In this document: positions 7,477 to 14,343 of the stretch, piece by piece
Layout of the letters: every line of letters starts with the position of its first letter
How positions within the stretch are numbered: position 1 is the stretch's first letter
Source of the DNA: JANWHZ01 sp041487535
GTDB taxonomy: Bacteria > Patescibacteriota > Saccharimonadia > Saccharimonadales > UBA4665
Direction of reading: 5' to 3'
Assembly (NCBI GenBank): GCA_041487535.1
Contig: JBGPNM010000026.1
Coordinates: 1-15,389 of the forward strand
DNA length: 15,389 bases
Made by a program: the position numbers and the translations under genes
Notes under the pieces: generated by a model
Database searches by the model: none
Told to the model about the DNA's origin: nothing
The model's input: the letters and a program-made list of their open reading frames with translations, nothing else

Positions 7477-8055
7477 TCAAGGCAACCAGTGCCAGGAGCT
7501 TAGTGCCATATCGAAGCTGGTTTGCAACGGCTGGGTCCCGGACGCATCGTTGCCCAGCAGCGAAACCGTCGCCAGCAGATGGCCGTGCGTAAAGTAGGCG
7601 ACTTTGCTAAAACTGCCAACTGTTATATCGGTCATGACAGTAACTGTCTGTCCGTTAACGATGGTCTGGCTTTCCAGATACTGCGCAGGGTTATTTTTAC
7701 GCAGATTGTACGAGCTGTTGCCGCTGAGCGTGCCGGTTGGATTATTGGCGATATCCACGGCCAGCACCCAGCTTTCGACGTTACGGGCATTGTAGGCATA
7801 GCTGGCTACGTAGGGCGCCCGGACCGGTTCGGGCCGTCGCGGCGTCATGCCGGCCGGATAACTGAATGAGGCGTAGCGGCCCGTCTGAGTTTTCGGGGCC
7901 AGCGAGACCGTGAACGAGTCCGGGCCAGGTTTAGCCGGGCCGACTTTAATAACGCCTTGCACGGGTTGATTGAGCTGCATTAGTGCGTAGACAACTCCGC
8001 ATAACCCGGCCAGGCCAAGCAGGACGCTGCCAATTATAACCTGCCGCTTACTCAT
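7477..8055 (-). CDS. small membrane-anchored extracellular protein, function unknown
   Basis: A 192-residue protein. Residues 5-26 are a signal anchor (VIIGSVLLGLAGLCGVVYAL). The rest is an outer domain: FSYPAGMTP, SYNLRKNNPAQYL, GQTVTVMTDITVGSFSKVAYF, and a final amphipathic segment around QPLQTSFDMALSSWHWL. The layout (Tyr-Pro-x-Gly strand, long beta region, C-terminal helix) recalls small PsbP/MOG1-like folds, but I cannot assign a family. There is no lipobox: the cysteine at 19 lies within the hydrophobic core and lacks the usual L-x-(A/G)-C pattern before a mature N terminus. It leads directly into the WxL-like gene block and may be an accessory assembly factor. Confidence 0.74.
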   Translation of the reverse strand: MSKRQVIIGSVLLGLAGLCGVVYALMQLNQPVQGVIKVGPAKPGPDSFTVSLAPKTQTGRYASFSYPAGMTPRRPEPVRAPYVASYAYNARNVESWVLAVDIANNPTGTLSGNSSYNLRKNNPAQYLESQTIVNGQTVTVMTDITVGSFSKVAYFTHGHLLATVSLLGNDASGTQPLQTSFDMALSSWHWLP

Positions 8056-8064
8056 ATTATTAGC

Positions 8065-8073
8065 ATTATGGCA
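8065..8073 (-). promoter_or_regulatory. extended -10 box before the 8055 gene
   Basis: The - strand reads TG-C-CATAAT (8073-8065), an extended -10, ending 9 bases before the ATG at 8055. I see no good -35. The 42-base gap to the upstream stop and the lack of a Shine-Dalgarno fit a new, nearly leaderless transcript for the surface block. Confidence 0.4.
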
Positions 8074-8097
8074 TATTCCAGGGCAAAATAGCCGATA

Positions 8098-9138
8098 TCA
8101 GGCTGGCCGCGAGGTCGTACGCCTGCGGCCTTTTGCCAGGTGACGGAGCTCTTCACGCTCGCCCAGCCAGAAACTAACCGCCATCAACGCAACTACGGAA
8201 TATGCGGGTACGGCCAACCACAACCATGGCGCATACGAAGATCGGCTGGGTCCGCCCGTGCTGCCGCTTGCTGTTGCCGCAGGCAGAGATTTACCTTTGA
8301 TTATGGCCACCAGCTGAATCTCTGTTTTGGCACCTTTCACATCAGTGATATCTACCAAAATGGTATATTTCCCCGAATTAGCATAGGTGTGACTGATAGT
8401 AAATGTCTGAGGCTTGCTGACTTTATAGTTTGTCGTAGTGCCATCACCCCATGCTGCCTTTACTTTATATGGTGCAGTGCCCCCGCTGATACTAATGTTC
8501 CATTGAAAGTCTTGGCCGGCTTGGAAAGCCTGATACTGGAATGACGCCGCTGGTATCAATGGGTTGCCGCCAGAAAGCGAAACAGTATTTGATTCAGGTT
8601 GCGTTGTTTCTGTCACGCCGCCTCCGGAAGAAGGGGGCGGAGACGGCGGATTGTACGTAACGGTGATACCCGGGCTCGCCGGACCCGCATCATCAGATAA
8701 ATTGTAGTCCTGCGCGACCAACTGGTTTGCGCCCGCGAATAGGTCGGTGGTAATGCTAAACGTTAACGTGCTATTGTCACACGTATCGACGCCGCTAAAA
8801 AGATTATTTCTGGTGAGGGTGACATACGAATCGGCCGGACAGGTTCCGCTAACGGTAATGGGAGCTGACTTTACCGTAATGCCGTCCGCCGGGCTGGTAA
8901 TGACAGCCGGGTCGGTAAGCAACGGCGCCGGAACCTTGGCGCGGATAGTGTACGTTGCCGCCAGGCTATGCCAGGTCGTACCGGCCAGCAGCACACCCAC
9001 GCACAGCAATGCGAATATAGTTATCGGGTGCAGTAGCACCTTCCTATGCAACGGCCGCTTACGCCGCAGCAACTGTTTCGCTGTTGCCGCTTGACGATGC
9101 CGAAGCTGCCGGGTATTTTTTTGCGGTTTGTGTATCAT
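8098..9138 (-). CDS. Ig-like/PKD-domain membrane surface protein
   Basis: A 346-residue protein. Residues 1-37 are strongly basic (many Arg, Lys, His and Gln) and probably cytoplasmic. A membrane segment follows at 38-58. Residues 78-162 form an Ig-like domain (ITSPADGITVKSAPITVSGTC) with a likely disulfide between Cys100 and Cys120. A Pro/Ser/Gly linker covers 163-175. Residues 203-280 form a PKD domain: FQWNISISGGTAPYKVKAAWGDG and HTYANSGKYTILVDITD, with the AxWGDG and HxYxxxGxY signatures. Residues 303-324 are a second membrane helix with a short basic tail. It probably displays adhesive domains at the surface. It lies 65 bases downstream of the MMPL gene. A CTAGC/GCTAG inverted repeat (9153-9166) occupies its leader; no Shine-Dalgarno is visible. 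Confidence 0.8.
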   Translation of the reverse strand: MIHKPQKNTRQLRHRQAATAKQLLRRKRPLHRKVLLHPITIFALLCVGVLLAGTTWHSLAATYTIRAKVPAPLLTDPAVITSPADGITVKSAPITVSGTCPADSYVTLTRNNLFSGVDTCDNSTLTFSITTDLFAGANQLVAQDYNLSDDAGPASPGITVTYNPPSPPPSSGGGVTETTQPESNTVSLSGGNPLIPAASFQYQAFQAGQDFQWNISISGGTAPYKVKAAWGDGTTTNYKVSKPQTFTISHTYANSGKYTILVDITDVKGAKTEIQLVAIIKGKSLPAATASGSTGGPSRSSYAPWLWLAVPAYSVVALMAVSFWLGEREELRHLAKGRRRTTSRPA

Positions 9139-9152
9139 TGCCGTGTAGCACT

Positions 9153-9166
9153 CTAGCTACTGCTAG
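9153..9166. repeat. short inverted repeat in the leader of the Ig/PKD gene
   Basis: CTAGC-TACT-GCTAG is a perfect 5-bp inverted repeat with a 4-base centre, lying between the MMPL stop and the Ig/PKD start. It overlaps a possible extended -10 (TG-C-TATGCT on the - strand, about 9173-9165), so it could be an operator. It is short and could be chance. Confidence 0.25.
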
Positions 9167-9203
9167 CATAGCACACGCACAATTTTAACCCTTTTCCGGA
9201 CGT

Positions 9204-11354
9204 CTACTTTTGTCTGGTGCGCCAGAGTTTTGACGGCCACCAGATGCGCTTGCCAATGTCGTAGCACAGGGCTGGCACCAGCAGTGTCCGGACGATAAAC
9301 GTATCCACCAGCACGCCGGAAGTAACAATAAAGGCGATCTGGGCCAAAAAGAGAACCGGAATAACGGACAGCGAAGCAAACGTGGATGCCAGCACAATGC
9401 CGGCCGAAGTAATGACGCTTCCGGTCACGCCAAGGCCGCGTAAAATGCCCGGTCTGGTTCCGAATTGCAGCGATTCTTCCCGCACCCTGGTCATAAGGAA
9501 AATATTGTAGTCCACGCCCAGCGCCACCAAGAATATAAAGCCGAACAGCGGGATAGCAGCATCGGAGCCCGGAAAGTGGAAGATATGGTTAAAGATCAAG
9601 GCAGAGGCACCGATAGTGGCGGTAAAACTCAGAATAACACTGGCAATAAGGATAGCCGGCGCCAGCAGTGACCGAAGCAGCAGCATCAGGATGAGCAAGA
9701 TCACGAGCAGCACAATCGGGATAATCCGGTGCAAATCAGCTGTCGCGGCCTGGTTGGTGTCGTACGAAATAGCCGAGGTACCGCCAACCAGCGCGCTCCG
9801 GTCAACCGCCCGCAGGCGGGAACGCAGGTCTTGCACGACCTGCTGGCCGGCTCTGGAGTCGGCCGAGACGCTCATGGTAGCGTTGATCAGCACTTTGCCG
9901 TCAACAATTACTGGCTTGGCAGCTTGGCGAGCGGATAAGCCGGGCAACGGCAGCTGGCCCGTATATGGTACCGCCGTGCTCACGCCGAGGGTATGAGTAA
10001 CCACATTGACGACTGGCAAAACCTTCGCCGCATCGGCAATGATAACCGCCGGGCTGCCCGAGCCGGCCGGGAAGTGGCGGGCAAGCGCCTTCTGGCCCGT
10101 AACGGCGTCTGATTTGCCAAGGATAGCGGCAGACTGCGCGACGCCGTCGGCCTTGAACTGCGGTACCGCAACAGCCGCCGCAGCCAGGATGACCAGGCAG
10201 GTCAGCCACATGGCCCGCGGATGGCGGGCAATCAGGGGCGGAATCTTACCCCACAGGCCTCTGCGCCGCTCATGTCCGGCGTCGGCCCCAATCCGATGCC
10301 GGGCACCATCGGCAAGCAGCTTCGGACGGAACGGCCAAAAGGCCGCGCGTCCGAAGATCAGCAACACTACGGGCAGCAGTGTCATGGCCGAAAGGTACGA
10401 GAAAAGAATCCCGGTGGCCGCTATCGGGCCCAGGTACTTGTTTGCGTTCAGCTGCGAGAAGAGCAGGCACAGCACCCCGGCAATAACTGTAGCAGCGGAA
10501 GCGGAAATCGGCTCGATCGAGGCTCTCAGGGCATGCAGCATAGCATCCCATTTGGAATCGTGCCGCTCGAGCGCCTCGTGGTAACGGGCGATCAGGAGCA
10601 ACGAATAGTCGGTGGCAGCGCCAATGGCAAGGATCGACAAAATCCCTTGGCTTTGGCTGTTCAGGTTCAGCCATCCGGCTGTTACGGTGTAATGAATTAC
10701 CAGGCCGGCACCGCACAAGGCAAGCGTAGAAGCCATGATTACCAAGAAGGGCAACACGACCGAACGGTAAACGATCACCAGAATAATAAACACTGCCGCC
10801 AGAGCGACATAGAGCAGGATGCTATCAATACCGCTGAACGCGCTAAAGAGGTCGGCGAGCAAGCCAGCCGGGCCGGTCACGTATCCGGTAGTGCCGGCGG
10901 GCAGGCCGCCGGCAACGTCGGCACGCAGCTCTGCGACGGCTGTCTTTAGCTTGTCCGTACCGTCGTGGAGTTGCACGATAAATTCAACCGCTTTGCCGTC
11001 TGCCGACGGAATAGGGCCGATAACGCTGTTTTGGCCAGGGGAAACGCCTTGCACGCCCGCTAACTTTTGGCGCAGCAACACAAATTGCCGCAAATCGCTC
11101 GGCAGCAGCCGCCGGCGCGCTTCCAGAACGACGATGGCGGGCACCGCTTTGCTGCCGATGAACTTTGTTTGCAGCTTTTGGACTTTCGTCGCTTCGGCGC
11201 TGGCCGGCAGGAACGTGGATTGGTCGTTGGTGACAATCTGCGACAGCTTGCCAAACGCCGGTCCACCAAAAACACCGACAACGAGCCATATCGACAAAAG
11301 CAGCACCGGGACGAGTACACGAGCGTACGTCGAGCGCTTTATAGCAATCTTCAT
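9204..11354 (-). CDS. MMPL-family (RND superfamily) membrane transporter
   Basis: A 716-residue protein with the two-fold MMPL plan: membrane segment at 11-30, outer domain about 31-176, five membrane segments about 177-335, a basic cytoplasmic stretch about 340-378, segment 381-397, second outer domain about 398-543, and five more segments 545-695. The proton-relay signature G-x-x-x-D-Y appears in both halves: GAATDY at 245-250 and ALGVDY at 611-615. Each is followed by a basic helix (IARYHEALERH, MTRVREE). The length and plan fit the shorter YdfJ-like MMPL proteins rather than the longer mycobacterial MmpL3 type. It probably exports lipids, other amphiphiles or drugs using the proton gradient; the substrate cannot be told from sequence. 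A -10-like TACACT lies 8 bases before the ATG, and a palindromic element lies just upstream of that. Confidence 0.93.
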   Translation of the reverse strand: MKIAIKRSTYARVLVPVLLLSIWLVVGVFGGPAFGKLSQIVTNDQSTFLPASAEATKVQKLQTKFIGSKAVPAIVVLEARRRLLPSDLRQFVLLRQKLAGVQGVSPGQNSVIGPIPSADGKAVEFIVQLHDGTDKLKTAVAELRADVAGGLPAGTTGYVTGPAGLLADLFSAFSGIDSILLYVALAAVFIILVIVYRSVVLPFLVIMASTLALCGAGLVIHYTVTAGWLNLNSQSQGILSILAIGAATDYSLLLIARYHEALERHDSKWDAMLHALRASIEPISASAATVIAGVLCLLFSQLNANKYLGPIAATGILFSYLSAMTLLPVVLLIFGRAAFWPFRPKLLADGARHRIGADAGHERRRGLWGKIPPLIARHPRAMWLTCLVILAAAAVAVPQFKADGVAQSAAILGKSDAVTGQKALARHFPAGSGSPAVIIADAAKVLPVVNVVTHTLGVSTAVPYTGQLPLPGLSARQAAKPVIVDGKVLINATMSVSADSRAGQQVVQDLRSRLRAVDRSALVGGTSAISYDTNQAATADLHRIIPIVLLVILLILMLLLRSLLAPAILIASVILSFTATIGASALIFNHIFHFPGSDAAIPLFGFIFLVALGVDYNIFLMTRVREESLQFGTRPGILRGLGVTGSVITSAGIVLASTFASLSVIPVLFLAQIAFIVTSGVLVDTFIVRTLLVPALCYDIGKRIWWPSKLWRTRQK

Positions 11355-11362
11355 TACCTTAG

Positions 11363-11368
11363 AGTGTA
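11363..11368 (-). promoter_or_regulatory. -10 box before the MMPL gene
   Basis: TACACT on the - strand ends 8 bases before the ATG at 11354. The -35 region (about 11386-11391, TATTCA) is poor and falls in the direct repeat beside the inserted element. AAGG within the 8-base gap is too close to the ATG for a normal ribosome binding site. Confidence 0.4.
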
Positions 11369-11392
11369 GCGGCTCGGAATGGTTTTGAATAG

Positions 11393-11508
11393 CTGACCCA
11401 CCCTCACTTTTTTGAGACTGTGACCCCGCAAGGGGTCAGCCGAACGCCACGGGCTGGCCTAACAGGCCACCCGCAAAAGTGTGCTCGAAAAAAGTGAGGG
11501 TGGGTCAG
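11393..11508. mobile_element. MITE-like element with 21-bp TIRs and 9-bp target duplication
   Basis: The ends are perfect 21-bp inverted repeats (11393-11413, beginning CTGACCCACCCTCAC, and 11488-11508). The stem extends a further 5 bp with a one-base bulge. Immediately outside are TTTGAATAG (11384-11392) and TTTGAACAG (11509-11517), 8 of 9 identical, as expected for a target duplication. Inside are two more hairpins: TGACCCC-GCAA-GGGGTCA (11421-11438, with a GNRA-type loop) and TGGCCT-AAC-AGGCCA (11455-11469). The whole would fold as a cloverleaf. It has no reading frame. The rest of 11355-11631 holds only a weak inverted repeat near 11536-11569. Confidence 0.65.
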
Positions 11509-11535
11509 TTTGAACAGCGTTAGGGTTTCGGCACT

Positions 11536-11569
11536 GCGGACGGACGAGCCCTTTCCGCAAAATGTCCGC
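11536..11569. repeat. GCGGAC/GTCCGC inverted repeat downstream of the SIMPL gene
   Basis: GCGGAC (11536-11541) pairs with GTCCGC (11564-11569), with an inner CGGA/TCCG pair between them. Further GTCCG or CGGAC copies lie at both edges. It lies about 65 bases after the SIMPL stop and might help end that transcript, but no T-tract follows on the - strand. Confidence 0.25.
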
Positions 11570-11631
11570 GATTGTCCGAATAGCCGATCATTTTAATCGT
11601 AACCGTATTAGCTTATTAACGCATCTACGGT

Positions 11632-12396
11632 TCAGCGCAGGAAGTACGTAACGGTCACGGTGTAGTTCAGCTCGTTCTCGCCGGGCTGCAGAGGCATCTG
11701 TTCGATGCTGGTTGGAGCCGCGGAGCCGTCTACAGTTGTGGAGTAGACACCGACACCAAAGCCCGGACCGTCGGTGACAGTCTTGACGGAGCCAAGCTTG
11801 AAGCCAAGGTTGTTGGCCGATTGCTCGGCCTTACTGCGCGCATCTTTCGTGGCTTGGTCGCGCGCCTGGCCCTCCAGCTCGGTCTGCTTTTTGTTGCTGA
11901 AGCTGGCCTGCGCCGTGATTGCGCCGCTTGCGGAGGTCGTATTAAGGTAGTCTTGCACTTTCTGGGCCAAGTTCTTGTCATTGACGGTCACTGTCAGCCG
12001 CAAGGTAAAGGTAGACGCTCCGGTTTTATCCGGGTACATTGGGCCCGGGTAATCATACGAATCAGCATTCGTTTTTATCTTGCTGTCTGCTACGCCCAAC
12101 GCTTTGAGCTTGCTAACCACCTCGTTACTCTTTTTCGTTAAGGCGGCGAGAGCTGCCTGCTTGTCGGCATTCGGAAATTCGTAGGTTGGGTAAAATACAA
12201 ACAGGTCCGGCGCAGCCGTTAACGTGGCCTTACCGGTTACTTCGATGGTCCGCGCATTGCTGCCGTACTTGGCCTCCCATGGCCGCCAGAAGGCCAGCAT
12301 CCCCAGGATAATGACGACCAGCGCGCCGATAATAACACGATAATCAAGACGCACACTAAAATTTTTGTTTGTCGCTCCCATTGGTTCAGTGCTCAT
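11632..12396 (-). CDS. membrane-anchored SIMPL-domain (DUF541) protein
   Basis: A 254-residue protein with a short cytoplasmic N terminus, one membrane segment at about 20-39 (VIIGALVVIILGMLAFW), and then an outer SIMPL domain at 48-254. Family marks are IEVTGKATLTAAPD at its start, the TLRLTVTVNDKNLAQKVQDYL strand-helix, the ARSKAEQSANNLGFKLGSV helix, and a final beta strand ending NYTVTVTYFLR. The length matches the family. SIMPL proteins form oligomeric envelope assemblies and have varied reported roles (stress tolerance, outer-membrane or periplasmic complexes); none can be fixed here. The ATG at 12396 is chosen over the first in-frame start at 12432 because a textbook promoter ends 7 bases before it and the longer version would overlap that promoter. 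Downstream lies the MMPL gene, separated by an inserted element. Confidence 0.88.
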   Translation of the reverse strand: MSTEPMGATNKNFSVRLDYRVIIGALVVIILGMLAFWRPWEAKYGSNARTIEVTGKATLTAAPDLFVFYPTYEFPNADKQAALAALTKKSNEVVSKLKALGVADSKIKTNADSYDYPGPMYPDKTGASTFTLRLTVTVNDKNLAQKVQDYLNTTSASGAITAQASFSNKKQTELEGQARDQATKDARSKAEQSANNLGFKLGSVKTVTDGPGFGVGVYSTTVDGSAAPTSIEQMPLQPGENELNYTVTVTYFLR

Positions 12397-12403
12397 ACTA
12401 GTG

Positions 12404-12432
12404 AGTATAACCCCTCTGTTACGGCGGCACAA
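12404..12432 (-). promoter_or_regulatory. promoter of the SIMPL gene, leaderless type
   Basis: On the - strand TTGTGC (12432-12427), a 17-base spacer and TATACT (12409-12404) end exactly 7 bases before the ATG at 12396. There is no Shine-Dalgarno. It is the clearest -35/-10 pair in the window. Upstream, a TAGGC-CC-GCCTA palindrome near 12463-12476 could be an operator. Confidence 0.62.
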
Positions 12433-12594
12433 TTACTAAAGCCCACCCTCGTAGCGGATAAGTTAGGCCCGCCTAGCCGATACCTACTCCTTATTGACCG
12501 GTATGTTCTTGTGCTGTTGAGTATGGAAGCATTACAGAGTACAAGTTAAGACATCTTGCAGAAATGCTTTTGTAAGTCCTGGTTAAGTGCTGCC

Positions 12595-12611
12595 CGGCTG
12601 GTTGCCAGCCG
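12595..12611. terminator. hairpin downstream of the glycosidase gene
   Basis: CGGCTGG-TTG-CCAGCCG is a perfect 7-bp stem 40 bases after the glycosidase stop. On the - strand an A-tract (complement of TTTTTTT at 12628-12634) precedes it but no T-tract follows, so it is an atypical terminator at best. The rest of 12433-12651 shows no gene. Confidence 0.35.
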
Positions 12612-12651
12612 CTACTACAATCGACGCTTTTTTTGAGATTGTTTCTAGAGT

Positions 12652-14190
12652 TTACTCCGTCTTAGGATTAGATAAATAATACTTGTGCGTCGGGTACTCC
12701 AGCCATAATTTTAAAGGATTGAGGTGGAAATCCATGCGGGGGATGCGGGCCAGGATTTGGTGTTCCAGCTCGCGCTTCCACGATTCGACCGGAACGGAGC
12801 TTATATGCTTGCGCTTGACCAGGCCGCGGCTGGAAACGATAGCCATCAGCGCCGACACGGTCCAAGCCTGGATGCGCTCCGGCTTGTTGGCACCCTCTAC
12901 AAGCACCACGCCGCCATGGGTCTGCGCGGTCTGGGGCCCGGACAAAATCCTGCCCCATTCATCAACATAGACGAACTCTGGGTATTCGCCCGTCCGAAGC
13001 ACCAAGTTCAGCAGCCGGTTTTCCAGCTGGCGGGCAAGCTCCGGGAAGCCGTAGCGCCGCAGGCCCTTGGCGATGTCGTACGTCTCTTTGGGCCAGCTGA
13101 CGTATGAGCCGTGGTAATCCCAGAAGGGCACTACATGCGCCATATCCAGCGAGCGGCTGCGGATACCGGCGTTGGTGAGAAAATTTTTGGACATAATGCG
13201 CCGCACAATTGCGGTGATATATGTCTGCCTGGCCTCAGCATCCAGATCGACGAAAAAGTCGGTGTCCAGCAGAGCCGCGGGGTTGGCGGTGGCGGTACGG
13301 ATAATGCGCATCTCGCCCGATGGGCCATAGCTAAGACCCAGGGCGAAGTAGTGGCGGTCCGGTTGCCACAACAGTTCGATGGTCCGGTCGCGGAAGGCGT
13401 AGGCACGCCGGGTGTACTCGTCGGCCTGCTCGGGGAAGAGCCGGGCGGCGGCAATCAGAGCGTCGTACGTCAGTCCCTGGACTTCGATAGAAGCGATCGG
13501 CTGGTCGTGGTTGGCGACTTCACCATGTTCGTGAACATAAAATTCATCGGAATCCTTCCAAACCTGGTTGGAAATCCCGAGCGGATTGACTTTCTTGTAC
13601 TCCAATAACCCGGACTGCGAAGCATCAAGCTGGCCAACAAGCCAGGCCGTTGCCGCAGCTACAACGCGGCGCATGGTAACCGTTTTGCCGTTGCGCTGCC
13701 GAACCGTCTCTTCCAGAATCCCTTCGCCGTACCGCTGACAGTAGGCATACAGCGTACGCAGGAAATGCCCGGTAGCGTCCACCGAGCCGTAGTATGCCAG
13801 CTCCTTTTCGCTGCCGCCCCATTTGCGGGCCAGCGCCTCGAAGATCCTCAGTGACGTCCGGTCAATGCGCTTGCCGTCTATGGTAGTCGTGCGGTACTCG
13901 TGGATAATCTTGCCGGGGCGCTCCTCGCTCCGCTCGTTATTAGTCACCCCTTGCAGCCTGCCGAGTGTCAGCAATATGTTGTGCACCAACCCCGGCTTTA
14001 CATCCAGCAGGTCGTCGGCCACTTCCAGGGAATCGCGGCCGAATATAGCACCTTTAAACAGTTTATCCGAGCTGGCGTACACGCTGGTGCCGTCTTTTGA
14101 CACGACCGTAGCCAGCGCCAAAGAGGGAAGCAGCAGAGCTTTCCGGATAGGCGGTACGGAATTGATCAGACGGTTGATAGCGCGAACCAT
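12652..14190 (-). CDS. six-hairpin glycosidase, amylo-alpha-1,6-glucosidase type
   Basis: A 512-residue protein with the landmarks of the (alpha/alpha)6-barrel glycogen-debranching/GH15-like group: FGRDSLEVADDLL near 50-62, YYGSVDATGHFLRTL near 133-147, NQVWKDSDEF at 208-217 (usually NQGWKDS, holding the likely catalytic Asp), PIASIEVQGLTYDAL at 231-245, and later PFWDYHGSYVSWPKETYDIAKGLRRYG, the counterpart of the usual YHNGSVWP segment. It lacks a signal peptide, so it probably acts on alpha-glucan or a related cytoplasmic sugar polymer. Exact substrate is uncertain. In-frame starts exist at 14220 (ATG) and 14250 (TTG). The ATG at 14190 is preferred because a weak TTGCTA/AACAAT pair lies 7 bases before it, but 14220 is quite possible. 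No glycogen genes are nearby. Confidence 0.85.
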   Translation of the reverse strand: MVRAINRLINSVPPIRKALLLPSLALATVVSKDGTSVYASSDKLFKGAIFGRDSLEVADDLLDVKPGLVHNILLTLGRLQGVTNNERSEERPGKIIHEYRTTTIDGKRIDRTSLRIFEALARKWGGSEKELAYYGSVDATGHFLRTLYAYCQRYGEGILEETVRQRNGKTVTMRRVVAAATAWLVGQLDASQSGLLEYKKVNPLGISNQVWKDSDEFYVHEHGEVANHDQPIASIEVQGLTYDALIAAARLFPEQADEYTRRAYAFRDRTIELLWQPDRHYFALGLSYGPSGEMRIIRTATANPAALLDTDFFVDLDAEARQTYITAIVRRIMSKNFLTNAGIRSRSLDMAHVVPFWDYHGSYVSWPKETYDIAKGLRRYGFPELARQLENRLLNLVLRTGEYPEFVYVDEWGRILSGPQTAQTHGGVVLVEGANKPERIQAWTVSALMAIVSSRGLVKRKHISSVPVESWKRELEHQILARIPRMDFHLNPLKLWLEYPTHKYYLSNPKTE

Positions 14191-14197
14191 ACTATCT

Positions 14198-14227
14198 ATT
14201 GTTGATACACCTCGCCGCATATAGCAA
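14198..14227 (-). promoter_or_regulatory. weak candidate promoter of the glycosidase gene
   Basis: On the - strand TTGCTA (14227-14222), an 18-base spacer and AACAAT (14203-14198) end 7 bases before the ATG at 14190. The -10 matches consensus at only 4 of 6 positions, and if the real start is 14220 this call is wrong. Confidence 0.25.
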
Positions 14228-14314
14228 GAGGAATTCCGACGAAAACACAAACAGGGCGTACGCAGTTCATATGTACCGCCAATATTTCAGCGCGAAATGC
14301 GTCCGCTTGTATAA

Positions 14315-14337
14315 GACGGCCAGGCACGCGCCCCGTC
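14315..14337 (-). terminator. weak hairpin after the cohesin/Fn3 gene
   Basis: GACGG (14315-14319) pairs with CCGTC (14333-14337), enclosing a GGC-ACGC-GCC inner stem. It lies 6 bases after the stop of the upstream surface-protein gene and is followed on the - strand by TTATAC. The T-tract is poor, so this is a marginal terminator call. Confidence 0.3.
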
Positions 14338-14343
14338 AGGACA

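Noticed and set aside
10221..10949. A 242-residue + strand frame opposite the MMPL gene
   Set aside because: Low-complexity Gln/Gly/Arg-rich product; the MMPL frame has clear family motifs throughout.
11393..11508. Simple intrinsic terminator for the SIMPL gene
   Set aside because: The T-runs lie inside the paired arms rather than after the stem, and the 9-bp flanking direct repeat is better explained by insertion.
12433..12651. Possible small RNA or tRNA in the gap upstream of the SIMPL gene
   Set aside because: No cloverleaf, T-loop signature or matching acceptor stem could be found; only a short hairpin and a palindrome are visible.
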